A stretch of 37,662 nucleotides of DNA from an uncultured Myxococcales bacterium (GCA_937872925.1 CALMUT010000192.1:1-37662); one strand, 5' to 3'; shown: positions 25,738 to 34,348, numbered from the stretch's first letter. Numbers and translations: made by a program. Notes: generated by a model from the letters alone, not told the origin.

Positions 25738-26820
25738 CTACTGAAAGCGCGAACGGCGTCGACGTCGCGCCCGCCACGCGAGCGCCGCACACAGCAGCCA
25801 CAGGCCGTCCAAGTTGCGCATGGCGCTCGCGTCGCCGACCGCGCACTTGCCGCAGCCGGGCTTTTCGGATCCCGCGCCCGCGGATCCCGCGCCCGGGGTC
25901 GGCGCAGCGGGCGTTTTGGGCGGGCCGCTGCCAGGCGGACCGAACTCAAGGGGGACGTTCCCCGGTGGGCGGTTTCCGGGCGCGCCGGCCTTACATTCGA
26001 GAGTGAACTTCTTCGCTTCACTCTTGAACACATCGCCGCCCGGGACCACGACCTCGACTTGCACGCTGTGCTCCCCGGTGGCGAGGCTATCTTGCATCGC
26101 GGGTCCGGCGCAGACGCTGTACAAGACCTCCTTCCCGAGACCCTTGTAACTGCGCCCGGGCGCGGGCTTCTTGCACAGGCTCTCGGACGGTCGCCAGATC
26201 TTTCCGTCGACCCGCGTATGCACCAGCAGTCCGTCCGCGTAGCGCTTGAACGCCTCTGGCAAAGCAATCCCCAGTGGCCGCCACGCGGCAGGCACCTGCG
26301 CCGAGCAACTCACGCCCATCGCGACCCGCAGCCTGCTATCGCTCTGCGGTCCGACCTCGAGAGCCAGCGGCGCCTCCGCACGTAGCGGCTCCGCGTCGAT
26401 GGTCACCTCGATCGATGCTTCGTCCGGTCCCGTGAACCGATACTCGCCGGGTGTGAGCGGCTCCGTAGCAGCCAGGGTGACCGCGTACGCTGCGCGTCCT
26501 TTCTCATCCCAAGGTGCGGCTTCCACAATGGGGTCGAGGCGGTGTGGGATCTTTGCCTTTGGCGCCGCCGTACGTTCGATAGAGAAGGCGCTGGCTTCTG
26601 GGACTGCGCGCCAGGACACCTTGGCCCCGGCGCTTTCGACCACCCAAGGCGATCCGCTGTTCCAGTAGACGACGCCACGGGCATTGGCCGGCAATTTCAG
26701 CTTCGGCCCGCCAAGAAATGTGGGCGGGCCCACGCCGCAGGAGCATGCCTGGGCGTCGCGGGCGGAAAGTGAAAGGCCTGCCACCAAGCCGAGCAGTCCG
26801 AGTTTGCGCAAAAAAGCCAC
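25738..26820 (-). CDS. Secreted protein with MYXO-CTERM-like sorting tail
   Basis: Exported protein of 360 aa. The GTG at 26820, with GGAGA 6-8 nt upstream, gives a classical signal peptide (FLRKLGLLGLVAGLSLSARDAQA); an upstream frame start at 26886 is less convincing. The mature region is beta-rich and contains ten or more Cys. A Pro/Gly linker precedes the tail: CGKC, a short hydrophobic stretch (DGLWLLCAALAW) and an Arg cluster RARRRRRS. That order of Cys, transmembrane segment and Arg run is the MYXO-CTERM surface-sorting arrangement, here in a slightly atypical form. It precedes the cytochrome operon by 74 bp on the same strand and may be co-expressed with it. Confidence 0.75.
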   Translation of the reverse strand: MAFLRKLGLLGLVAGLSLSARDAQACSCGVGPPTFLGGPKLKLPANARGVVYWNSGSPWVVESAGAKVSWRAVPEASAFSIERTAAPKAKIPHRLDPIVEAAPWDEKGRAAYAVTLAATEPLTPGEYRFTGPDEASIEVTIDAEPLRAEAPLALEVGPQSDSRLRVAMGVSCSAQVPAAWRPLGIALPEAFKRYADGLLVHTRVDGKIWRPSESLCKKPAPGRSYKGLGKEVLYSVCAGPAMQDSLATGEHSVQVEVVVPGGDVFKSEAKKFTLECKAGAPGNRPPGNVPLEFGPPGSGPPKTPAAPTPGAGSAGAGSEKPGCGKCAVGDASAMRNLDGLWLLCAALAWRARRRRRSRFQ

Positions 26821-26940
26821 GTGGTCTCCGTTCCCCAATGTGGAACTCTGCGACGCCCCCGCGCAAAGCGTCAAGCGCCGCAGCACGCGGTCAAGTGAGC
26901 GAGGCCGGCGCGCGGCGCGGGTCCGCGCGGTGTGCAGTGC

Positions 26941-27000
26941 CCGGAGCGCCGCTTGCCGCGCCCGGCGCGCCCGGAGCGCCGCTTGCCGCGCCCGGCGCGC
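26941..27000. repeat. Perfect 30-bp tandem duplication
   Basis: A 30-bp unit starting CCGGAGCGCC and ending CCCGGCGCGC occurs twice back to back with no mismatch (26941-26970, 26971-27000). It sits 20 bp upstream of the rhodanese start codon in a divergent promoter region, where it changes promoter or leader length and is likely recent or unstable. Confidence 0.9.
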
Positions 27001-27020
27001 CGCACTAGAAAGATACGTCC

Positions 27021-27416
27021 ATGACGTTGCACGCCTTTCGCCTCGGGATCCTGGTAGTCGCCCTCACCGGAAGCACGTTCCTAAATGCGTGTTCGCGCGT
27101 CGAAGCGTCCCAAGAGACCACCAACCCGGCCCTAGGCGGCAAAGTGGATGGCGCAAAAGCCAAGCAGCTCGTGGGCGAAGGCGCTGTCCTGCTCGACGTG
27201 CGCTCCCCCGGCGAATTTGCCGGCGGTCACGCGCCGGGCGCGATCAATATCCCCATCGATGATCTGTCGACCCGCAAGAGCGAGTTGCCCGCGGGCAAGC
27301 CCGTGATCACTTACTGCGCCGCAGGTGTGCGCTCCGCCCGGGCCGCAAAGATGCTGCGCAACGATGGCCGCATTGTTCACGATCTCGGATCCCTGTCGGC
27401 CTGGCCCAAAGACTGA
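27021..27416 (+). CDS. Rhodanese-like lipoprotein
   Basis: Lipoprotein of 131 aa with a single rhodanese domain. Lipobox LNAC (Cys24). Domain landmarks: LLDVRSPGEFAGGHAPGAINIP (in parts, 57-79), IDDLSTR and the active-site loop CAAGVRSA with Cys99 positioned as the persulfide-forming residue. It would handle sulfane sulfur or act as a thiol sensor in the periplasm. Anchoring to the membrane and a single domain resemble periplasmic PspE/GlpE-type rhodaneses. It converges with the metallopeptidase gene, with a 14-bp gap. Confidence 0.9.
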   Translation: MTLHAFRLGILVVALTGSTFLNACSRVEASQETTNPALGGKVDGAKAKQLVGEGAVLLDVRSPGEFAGGHAPGAINIPIDDLSTRKSELPAGKPVITYCAAGVRSARAAKMLRNDGRIVHDLGSLSAWPKD

Positions 27417-27430
27417 CACCGGCTTCACAA

Positions 27431-29266
27431 CTACGGCACCGAATTAGCGACGCTGGGCCCCGACCATCCGGCGGCGGTTTTCAAGCGCAGCACGTAGAAG
27501 CCGTCGGGGTCAACGACGATGGCGGAGGGTGCGCCGCTCATCGACACACTCACCGTCGCCGAGTTCACGCCTTTGGGCAGGGACGCGGTGGCCAGCACGG
27601 ACGGAGTCCCCACCAGTGTCACACCGACGTCGCTCAGCCCTTGCCCGGCGCCAGCCGTTCGATGCAGTTCGAAGCTGACTTGGCCGGCAGACGAAGTGTA
27701 GTTCGATAGCTCGATGGTGGGGCAGGGCGTAGCGTAGACCCACTCGTCAAAGAGCGTGTTCCAGGAGCTCGAATTTGTCTGAGCGACCAAGAAGTCACGA
27801 AACTGCTCCGTCGTCACGGGTTTGCCGTGCTGCGCGGCAAACCACTGTTTCAGAATCACCGTGAGCGTCGTGCTGTGATCCCGCTGCAAGCGCTGATGCA
27901 CCATCTCCAGAAACGCAGCGCCATAGCGATAGAAGAACAAACCGTTTTCACTCAGCTGGGTCGCGAAGTCACCGCCGTCTGCATATCGCAGCGGGCCGGG
28001 CGGGACAGCCGTGGGCGGCTTCGGATACGAAAGCAGCGCCGCGTCGTCGCGATACTTCTTCTGTTCCGACGCGGCGTAGGTCGGATGGGTCGTGGGCAGG
28101 ATGCCAAACACAGTCGTCCACTCGGTCAGGCCTTCGGAGAGCCAAAAGTGCGGCCAGTCCGCGATCCGCACGTCGTTGCCCCACCAATGATGCACTGCCT
28201 CGTGCACAGCCACGTAGTCGCCGAGATCGCCGCCGTTTATTGTCGACGATCCCATCCAGATCCCGGAGGTGTGCTCGAACCCGCCCGGATAGCCTGGCAT
28301 CTCGGCGAAGGTCAACGCGGTGGGCCAGGGGTATTTGCCGACGTTGCTCTCCATCCAGTCAACGCCAGCGGCCGCGGCCTGCAGATGCGAAGACATCTTG
28401 GTCGTGGAAGATGGAAGGACGTGCGCCGCTACCTCGAGCCCGCCGGCGGTCTTGATCTCCGGCGTCGCGACGTAGCTCGGCGAGGCGGCGAACGCTAAGC
28501 TGAAGAGCGGCATGGAACCTGTGATGGCGAATCGCCAGGTGGTTCCTTCAACTTTCGGCCTTCCGGGGCCGACGACGCTCCAGCTGGTGTCTGGGGTCGT
28601 GACCGCTAGGTCGACGCCGGAGACGGAAGCGTTGCCGGCTTGCTTCGCGTCGACCCAGGGCATGGTCTGCGGTGACAGCAACCACGTGGCCGGAAAGAAG
28701 GGGGCGGAATATGCAGCAATCACAGGTCCGCTGGCGCTCGTGCCCCAGTCTCGGAGTCCGTTCAGATTGCCCGCCGGGAAGTTCTGCTGCTTGGCGGACA
28801 CGACGTGCTCGGTGGTCAACGTGATCTGTTGACCCGCGACGAAAGGCTCCACGCAGAACGTGGCACGCTGCCCGTCATAGGCGTAGCCGTGGCTGGCCTC
28901 CCCCATCAGCAGCGACACGCCGAACAACGTCACCGTGTTTCCGGACGATTCGGGTCGCAGCGTCGTGATCTGACGCACGGAGTACTCGCCAGCTGCGTAG
29001 TCGGCGAGGTCAACCTCGATCGAGAGTTGCTCGGTATCACCCACGAAGTTTTCCGGGCCGCTGCAGCCCGGGTTCTGCCAGCTGCCGCCCGTTCCGGCGG
29101 AACCTCCGGCCCCGCTTGACCCGCCCGAACCTCCCGCCCCCGCTGCGGCGCCCGTGCCGGCGTTTCCGCCAGAAGCCGGCTTGGTCGAAGAGTCCTCTCC
29201 TCCGCAGCTCAGCAGCGAAAGAGCCGCGAATGTGACCGCGACGACATTAACTTGGAGCCTGTGCAT
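27431..29266 (-). CDS. M1-family-like zinc metallopeptidase lipoprotein
   Basis: Lipoprotein of 611 aa from the ATG at 29266 (a GTG at 29284 is possible). Lipobox LLSC (Cys21), then a Gly/Ser/Ala linker to residue 62. Residues ~75-265 are an all-beta N-terminal domain, then the gluzincin catalytic domain with HEAVHHWWGND (zinc His355, His359, catalytic Glu356) and third ligand Glu378 in SEGLTEW, the HEXXH-X18-E pattern of M1 aminopeptidases. The usual GAMEN exopeptidase motif is replaced by GGFEHTSG (328-335), so substrate range may differ. Residues 510-611 are a beta-sandwich like the C-terminal M1 domain. Surface-attached peptidase. Confidence 0.9.
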   Translation of the reverse strand: MHRLQVNVVAVTFAALSLLSCGGEDSSTKPASGGNAGTGAAAGAGGSGGSSGAGGSAGTGGSWQNPGCSGPENFVGDTEQLSIEVDLADYAAGEYSVRQITTLRPESSGNTVTLFGVSLLMGEASHGYAYDGQRATFCVEPFVAGQQITLTTEHVVSAKQQNFPAGNLNGLRDWGTSASGPVIAAYSAPFFPATWLLSPQTMPWVDAKQAGNASVSGVDLAVTTPDTSWSVVGPGRPKVEGTTWRFAITGSMPLFSLAFAASPSYVATPEIKTAGGLEVAAHVLPSSTTKMSSHLQAAAAGVDWMESNVGKYPWPTALTFAEMPGYPGGFEHTSGIWMGSSTINGGDLGDYVAVHEAVHHWWGNDVRIADWPHFWLSEGLTEWTTVFGILPTTHPTYAASEQKKYRDDAALLSYPKPPTAVPPGPLRYADGGDFATQLSENGLFFYRYGAAFLEMVHQRLQRDHSTTLTVILKQWFAAQHGKPVTTEQFRDFLVAQTNSSSWNTLFDEWVYATPCPTIELSNYTSSAGQVSFELHRTAGAGQGLSDVGVTLVGTPSVLATASLPKGVNSATVSVSMSGAPSAIVVDPDGFYVLRLKTAAGWSGPSVANSVP

Positions 29267-29444
29267 CGCCTTCGGCCGAAGCACGATCCAGGCCAGCGAA
29301 GAACGCGAGTGCGGTGGCGCCTGCTGCTTCGGGCGTCACGAACTTAACGGGTCGCGGCACTCCCAACGCACCGAACCGGCTTCGGAGCACAGCTCCCTTG
29401 CGCAGCAGGCGCCTGCGCAGTCCACCGACCCCGAGCTTGAGTAA

Positions 29445-29472
29445 TCACAAACGAAACGACGTTTCGCGCCCG
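29445..29472 (-). terminator. Candidate Rho-independent terminator after the 29473-32918 operon
   Basis: Read on the minus strand, CGAAACG, T, CGTTTCG (29466-29452) forms a tight hairpin 6-7 bp after the stop codon at 29473 and is followed by TTTGTGATT. The stem is moderately stable and the T-rich stretch short, but placement is right. The rest of the 206-bp gap up to 29266 (29266-29444) shows nothing recognisable. Confidence 0.45.
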
Positions 29473-30027
29473 CTACTTCGGCACCGGAAGCTTCCCCGTA
29501 ATACGCAAGGGTGCGCGCGCGGGAACGCCGTGCCACACGTCGCGCCCGCAGTACGGGGTCAGCGCGCCGCCAACCCGCTCGGCATTGCCACGCCGGTATA
29601 GGCTGAGGGCCAACGACACGGGCTCGTTGCCGCAGGGGCCGCCCGCAGTGGGCTCCAGGGACAGCTTTGCGGTGTACAAGACCAGGTCCGCCTCGGGAAA
29701 GCTCTCCACGCGACCCTTGCCCACGAGCTCCGCGTCTTGCGGCGCAACTCCGAAGCCCTTGCTAAGACGGATCTTGGCACTGAGCGCATCGTCGAGGGCA
29801 GAGAGTTCGACGCTGGCAACATCGCGGATGTCCAAGTCGAGGGAGCCTGCGCTGCGCCGTGCGGTCACCTCGGCGGACTCTTCGCCATCGCCGCACGCCG
29901 GCAACACCGACAGGGCCACTGCCGCCAGCAAAAGACTGCGTTTCCAAGGGAGGCCATCGGAAAACTGCTTCATCGTGGCGCCTGGTGAAAGGCGTTGGAT
30001 CGCGCTGCCGTTCGCGACGCTTTTCAT
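29473..30027 (-). CDS. Lipoprotein of unknown function
   Basis: Lipoprotein of 184 aa. The ATG at 30027 follows GGGAGG with 7-nt spacing and overlaps the upstream TGA (ATGA), so I prefer it over the in-frame ATG at 29973, although it makes a 33-residue n-region before the lipobox (LPAC). The mature part contains a beta-rich pattern (SLDLDIRDVASVELSALDD, ADLVLYTAKLSLEP, EPVSLALSLYRRGNAERVGG), with two Cys (GGPCGNE, PYCGRD) that could form a disulfide. No family recognised. It is the last gene of the DUF362/glycosidase-like operon. Confidence 0.68.
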   Translation of the reverse strand: MKSVANGSAIQRLSPGATMKQFSDGLPWKRSLLLAAVALSVLPACGDGEESAEVTARRSAGSLDLDIRDVASVELSALDDALSAKIRLSKGFGVAPQDAELVGKGRVESFPEADLVLYTAKLSLEPTAGGPCGNEPVSLALSLYRRGNAERVGGALTPYCGRDVWHGVPARAPLRITGKLPVPK

Positions 30028-31796
30028 CGTGATACCTCCCGCTGCACGTTGATGCTCCGCGCCAGCTTCAGCGCGTCTTCCGCGCTGCCGTCGAAGATGT
30101 AGAAGACCCAGCGGACCGTCTCCTCGTCGTTCTGAGTCTGGTCGCGCAAGAGCACATCACCGTTGTCGCGGGTGATGCGCGCGGCCAAACGGGTATATGC
30201 CTGGTCGAGGATCAGAAAACGCTTCGGGCCCAAGCTGACCAGACCCGTAGGCAGCGGCAGATGGAACTCCTCGAAGGTGAACTCGCTGCGCTTGTAACTG
30301 ACGGTCGTCGTGTCTTCGAGAGCACGGGTGGTGATCAGCGCGTCGCTCAGCTCGCCGGGGATGCGCACCGAGACTTCCATTTGGCCCGAGTCACTGGTGC
30401 CAATTTCGATCTGCGCGCGGTAGGTGCCCGGCGCGACTTCCTCCCAGCTGGTTTCGCTGCTGCGATTGCCGCTCAAGACCTCGACGTCCAACTTTACATC
30501 TGTAGGCGCCCCGCGCAGTTTGTCCTCGCACACACCCTTGACAACGGACTGTGCTGCCGGGTCGATGCACACGAGACCAGCACCGCTCTCCGCCACAGCG
30601 TCCCGAAGCGCTTCCCGCGCAATTCGCAGTGCCTCCGCTTGGTGCGCGATGCCGTACTCCACCTCCCCGCGAAACGGGTTGATGCCCGAGGCGTCCGTGA
30701 CCATGCCGAGCACCAGCAATCTCCACGCGCTGTCTAGCTTTGCCCGGGCTTCCAAGCCTGTCGCACTGACCGCGGCTTCGGCGGCCATCAGTTCGCGATA
30801 GGCAATAGCGCCCAGGGTGCGCACGTCGTTGTCACGCTCCCCGGGCCAGAGCCCCCGTGTGCCGAGCCACTTGCCGACGTTGTGGCTCGGAGTCTGCCAA
30901 GTCCCGTCGAAGAGTGGCGGCGGTTTGGCGTGGGGCACGCGGTCCTTCACCGCGTCGACGTATTTCTCGACCGTCGTGATGCTGAAGCCCTGCGTCTCCA
31001 AATCCGTCAGCTTCGTTTCGTATTCCGCGACCGCTTTGGGATCGTGTTTGAAGTTCTCGAGGATGTAGGGGTTCCAGTCGTTGGTGGCGAGCAGTTCCCC
31101 GTCGTCGAAGAAGGTCCAGCGCACTTGAATGTTGGTGGTTCCGTCGTCGAAGTTCACGTCCTTGGCGCCGGCGATCATCAAGCGGTCGCCGAAGGCGTAC
31201 AGCGGCGCCGCGTCGAAGTCTCCATGTTGAAAGCTCCACAGGTTCTTGGGCCACACCATGGTTTCGTAGCCTCGAGACGCCATCACCGACGCCAGACCCA
31301 CGCCGCTCTGTCCCTCTTGACAGAACAAGCTACGGCCCAGCGGAATGTCGTGTCTTTTGAAAGCGTCCGCGGTCAAAGATTGCGAGCGCTTCCACACTTC
31401 GCCCGGGTAGGCGATGTACAGCAGGTCTGAATAGTGGCAGCTGACGACCTCGGCGCTGCCAGCCTTCGCGAGTGCGCGCAACTGCTTGAGCACCTCCGGG
31501 TGCCGCGCCGCCAAGACGTCCAGCATATAACCCTGCAACTCAAGGGTCACACCCCAATCCGGGTGCTTTGCGTACAGCTCGACGACCGGCGCAAAGCTCT
31601 CAGTGATGATCAGATCTTCGACCACGTCGTTGTCGAGATCCACCTTCGGGTCTTCGAGCCCAAAACCCACCATGCCGCCGGCGACGTACTGCAAATTGAA
31701 ATGAAACATGCTCAGCGCGTACTTTTCCTGCGCTGCGCCGCTTCCTGCCAAGAGACACAGCGCCAGCCCCAGCGCGCATGACAAGTATTGCCGCAT
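30024..31796 (-). CDS. Secreted GH57/GH38-like carbohydrate-active protein
   Basis: Exported protein of 590 aa with a cleavable signal peptide (LSCALGLALCLLAGSGAAQ, no lipobox). The mature N-terminus SMFHFNLQYVAGG, then VTLELQGYMLDVLAARHPEVLKQLRAL and a later VVSCHYSDLL, recall the (beta/alpha)-barrel start of GH57/GH38 enzymes, where an early His-rich strand, an E/D around ELQG and a sugar-binding His are conserved. Residues ~420-590 are beta-rich and could be a C-terminal sandwich. Catalytic residues cannot be fixed by eye, so the enzymatic class is tentative. It sits between the DUF362 gene (66-bp gap) and the ATGA-coupled lipoprotein. Confidence 0.6.
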   Translation of the reverse strand: MRQYLSCALGLALCLLAGSGAAQEKYALSMFHFNLQYVAGGMVGFGLEDPKVDLDNDVVEDLIITESFAPVVELYAKHPDWGVTLELQGYMLDVLAARHPEVLKQLRALAKAGSAEVVSCHYSDLLYIAYPGEVWKRSQSLTADAFKRHDIPLGRSLFCQEGQSGVGLASVMASRGYETMVWPKNLWSFQHGDFDAAPLYAFGDRLMIAGAKDVNFDDGTTNIQVRWTFFDDGELLATNDWNPYILENFKHDPKAVAEYETKLTDLETQGFSITTVEKYVDAVKDRVPHAKPPPLFDGTWQTPSHNVGKWLGTRGLWPGERDNDVRTLGAIAYRELMAAEAAVSATGLEARAKLDSAWRLLVLGMVTDASGINPFRGEVEYGIAHQAEALRIAREALRDAVAESGAGLVCIDPAAQSVVKGVCEDKLRGAPTDVKLDVEVLSGNRSSETSWEEVAPGTYRAQIEIGTSDSGQMEVSVRIPGELSDALITTRALEDTTTVSYKRSEFTFEEFHLPLPTGLVSLGPKRFLILDQAYTRLAARITRDNGDVLLRDQTQNDEETVRWVFYIFDGSAEDALKLARSINVQREVSR

Positions 31797-31862
31797 GCGC
31801 GGAAGGGTACGCGCGCGGGCCGGGGCGAACCAGACTAAAGCGACGCGACCGAAAGCCGCGGT

Positions 31863-32918
31863 CTAGATGTAGCGCTTGCTCAACCGGATCTTGTTCAAGT
31901 CGCCCTCGCCGACTTTCAGGCGATCCCCGGCGCGGATGTACTTGGGTTCGCGCCCCGCAGCGGACAGCGACTTGATCTTCTTTTCTTTGCGCACGCGATC
32001 GATCACGTCCACGCCGACGGTGTCCAGCGCCACGCCGTCTGTTGAGGCGTACACCGCGCCGTGCAGGGCCCGGGCGCGGGGGTTGTCGTGGGGACCGCCG
32101 TCGTAGAGCAGCTTGAAGCCGTCTACGATGTGTAGGCGCATGCGGCTCTGTACGATCTTGTGGGCGTAAATCACCGCTGGTTCGTCGGTGTCGCCGTGGT
32201 GCTGATCATGGGGATTGGTCTGCGTGCCGTGGGAGATGTTCTTGATGGCGCCGGTGTAGCCGAAGATCGAGTGGTCCTTGATCTGTGACACATCGATGAC
32301 TGCCGTGGCGTTCATCAGCAAGGTGACGAAGCGCATCGGGATGCCCTTGTTCACCTCGATGGGCTTCATGCTGGCCACTTCCTTCTTGTGCACGCCTGTC
32401 TTGACGCCTTTGGGCAACTGCCAAGTCCGCACGTTGATGCGGGCGCCTTCCAAGAAGCGCTGCGTCTGTTCGAAGACCATGATGTTCCCCGCTGGCACGC
32501 CCAGGGCGATCAGCCCACGCACGATCGGGTCGATCACCTCGAAGTTGGCGGCCATGGTGTGGCCGTTTTGACCCGCAAGACCGTTGACCTTGATGGCCAC
32601 CTTGTCTTTGGCGTGGATGAACTTACCCAAGGCTTCGCTGATGTTCGCGGCGCCGGTCAGCTCCATCAGTGCCTTTTCGACCATGCGCTGGGCGACGTCG
32701 GCTTTGGGCCAGAGCTGGTTGTTCTGCATCAGGCCCGCGAAGGATCCCTTAGTGGATACTTTGACGATGCGGCCCTTGGTCTTCAGCGGTGAAAAGCCGG
32801 GCGGGGGCTTGGCGATGAGGGGGGCGCCCTGCACGTCGTGGGCAATCAGACCCAAGGGAGCGGCTGCGGCGCCCAGGGCGGCACCGACGCGGAGCAGGTT
32901 GCGGCGAGAAAGCGTCAT
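31863..32918 (-). CDS. Tat-exported DUF362 protein
   Basis: Protein of 351 aa. The ATG at 32918 gives a twin-arginine signal TLSRRNLLRVGAALGAAAAPLG; an ATG seven codons earlier (32939) is possible. The DUF362 domain follows: KDKVAIKVNGLAGQNGHT, FEVIDPIVRGLIALGV, NIMVFEQTQRF, then the second half with ATAVIDVSQIKDHSIFGYTGAIKNISHG. DUF362 proteins are often fused to or associated with iron-sulfur/ferredoxin domains; none is fused here, and Tat export suggests the protein folds with a cofactor in the cytoplasm. Function uncharacterised. First gene of the operon that continues through 29473. Confidence 0.85.
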   Translation of the reverse strand: MTLSRRNLLRVGAALGAAAAPLGLIAHDVQGAPLIAKPPPGFSPLKTKGRIVKVSTKGSFAGLMQNNQLWPKADVAQRMVEKALMELTGAANISEALGKFIHAKDKVAIKVNGLAGQNGHTMAANFEVIDPIVRGLIALGVPAGNIMVFEQTQRFLEGARINVRTWQLPKGVKTGVHKKEVASMKPIEVNKGIPMRFVTLLMNATAVIDVSQIKDHSIFGYTGAIKNISHGTQTNPHDQHHGDTDEPAVIYAHKIVQSRMRLHIVDGFKLLYDGGPHDNPRARALHGAVYASTDGVALDTVGVDVIDRVRKEKKIKSLSAAGREPKYIRAGDRLKVGEGDLNKIRLSKRYI

Positions 32919-33156
32919 GGGATCCAGTACGCGCGGCATGGGCAAAAGGTAGCGCGCTGCAGGCAAATTGGCAGTGCCGGCGCGGAAAAGCGCCTGCCGC
33001 TCGTGCTGGATCGCGCTCTGAATCCACCCCAACAGCCCCAAAAAAGCGCGCTCAGGCCGGGAAAACCGGTGCCCCTGAAAAAAACACGCAACTGCCCCCC
33101 GCCCGCACCGACACACCCCACGCGGCACAGAGCCAAACGCCGCGAGGAGAATAGTC

Positions 33157-33705
33157 ATGAAGGCATGGAACAGCGTCGGATTCGTGGTCATCGCAATGAG
33201 TCTCGCAGCCGTGGGCTGCTCCGGGGCCGGATACGAATCGGACGCGGGCACCGGCGCCGGCGCCGGCGCCGAAAGCGCCGACATCACCGCCGATCGGGTC
33301 GCCGAGGTCGCCGAAAACAGCGCGGCAAGTCCCCAGGAAATCGGCCCCTCGCAGGCTGCGGCACCGGGCCTCGCCACTGCGTCGGAAAAGGCACACGCTG
33401 ACGACGACTTCCCGGCCATGGAAGACGGCGCCTACTGCGGCCCGGACAGCGACTGCAAAAGCGGCAACTGCGTGGACGGTATGTGCGCGCCGGCTGAGGA
33501 AAGCGCGCCGGCGTTCGAGGGTTTTGAAAATGGCGCCTACTGCGGCCCGGACAGCGACTGCAAAAGCGGCAACTGCGTGGACGGCATGTGCGCGCCGGGC
33601 ACTGAGGAAAGCGCTCCGGCGTTCGAGGGCTTCGAAAATGGCGCGTACTGCGGTCCAGACAGCGATTGCAAAAGCGGCAAGTGCGTGGATGGCATGTGTG
33701 GCTGA
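33157..33705 (+). CDS. Lipoprotein with three near-identical Cys-rich repeats
   Basis: Lipoprotein of 182 aa, with a good Shine-Dalgarno sequence (GAGGAGA, 33141-33147). Lipobox AVGC (Cys21), then a Gly/Ala/Asp-rich stalk and, from residue ~92, three copies of NGAYCGPDSDCKSG(N/K)CVDGMC separated by acidic Pro/Glu linkers. Each copy has four Cys and looks like a small disulfide-knotted module of the type found in myxobacterial surface proteins. The spacing of the repeats at DNA level (105 and 108 bp) with very high identity implies recent duplication or homogenisation. Divergent from DUF362 with a 238-bp gap that otherwise shows nothing recognisable. Confidence 0.85.
   Translation: MKAWNSVGFVVIAMSLAAVGCSGAGYESDAGTGAGAGAESADITADRVAEVAENSAASPQEIGPSQAAAPGLATASEKAHADDDFPAMEDGAYCGPDSDCKSGNCVDGMCAPAEESAPAFEGFENGAYCGPDSDCKSGNCVDGMCAPGTEESAPAFEGFENGAYCGPDSDCKSGKCVDGMCG
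33427..33702. repeat. Three ~63-bp coding repeats, 105/108 bp apart
   Basis: The segments starting at 33427, 33532 and 33640 share the sequence encoding GAYCGPDSDCKSG..CVDGMC. Copies 1 and 2 differ at only one base over about 65 bp; copy 3 carries about half a dozen differences. Linkers between copies are also similar, so the true unit is ~105 bp. Confidence 0.9.
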
Positions 33706-33736
33706 GCAGAATATAGATCCGGCTCGCAACCCGCTC

Positions 33737-34348
33737 TCAGATCTTGTCTTCCACAATCTCCGCCAATTCGCGGTGAGAGTAGCTGCCGATGAAGGCGTCT
33801 TCGCCGATCAGAAACGCAGGCGTGCCGAAGCCCGGCAGCTTCAGGGAGTTGACGTAGCGTAGGTCGTCTTCCACGGCGCTGCGATGCACCCCGATCTTCA
33901 GCGCTTCGCGCAGGCGCCCGGGGTCGGCACCAATGGTCTTCGCGTAGCGTTCTAGATCCGGAAGGTCCAAAGCAAACTGATTCTGGAACAGCACATCGTG
34001 GTAGAGCCAGAACGCCTCGTCGCCGCGCTGGGCGCGCACTTCGAGTGCAGCCTCCGCGGCGGCGGCCGCGAACTCGTGACGACGCAGGGGATAATTGCGC
34101 CAGACCAGCGCGATGCGGTCGCCGTGGCTGGCGAGCAGCGCCTTCACGGCCGGCTGCACCTCGGCGCAGAACGGGCATTGGAAGTCGCCGACCTCTTCCA
34201 CGATCAGCTGCGGCTGGCGCGCGCCGCGGTTCGGCAGATTCGTCGGCAACGTCACACTGCGCACGGGCATGCACGCGCTTGCGCCCAGCGCCGCCATGGC
34301 CAAGCCGAACTCACGTCGAGAAGTGCGGATCGCGCTCCTGCTAGTCAC
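33737..34348 (-). CDS. Tat-exported DsbA-like thioredoxin-fold protein
   Basis: DsbA/thioredoxin-fold protein of 203 aa using the GTG at 34348; an upstream GTG at 34384 adds 12 residues. Twin-arginine signal TSRREFGLAMAALGASAC is followed directly by a Cys that could be a lipobox. The active site is CPFC in VGDFQCPFCAEVQPAVK, with the cis-Pro loop FGTPAFLIG near residue 180, so it is a complete oxidoreductase of the DsbA-like/DSBA superfamily, probably forming or isomerising disulfides in the Cys-rich surface proteins encoded nearby. Converges with the repeat lipoprotein. Confidence 0.85.
   Translation of the reverse strand: MTSRSAIRTSRREFGLAMAALGASACMPVRSVTLPTNLPNRGARQPQLIVEEVGDFQCPFCAEVQPAVKALLASHGDRIALVWRNYPLRRHEFAAAAAEAALEVRAQRGDEAFWLYHDVLFQNQFALDLPDLERYAKTIGADPGRLREALKIGVHRSAVEDDLRYVNSLKLPGFGTPAFLIGEDAFIGSYSHRELAEIVEDKI

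Noticed and set aside
29336..29536. Small minus-strand frame between peptidase and lipoprotein genes
   Set aside because: Low-complexity Arg/Ala-rich translation crossing the terminator hairpin and overlapping the 3' end of the 29473 gene; no start signal or conservation argument.
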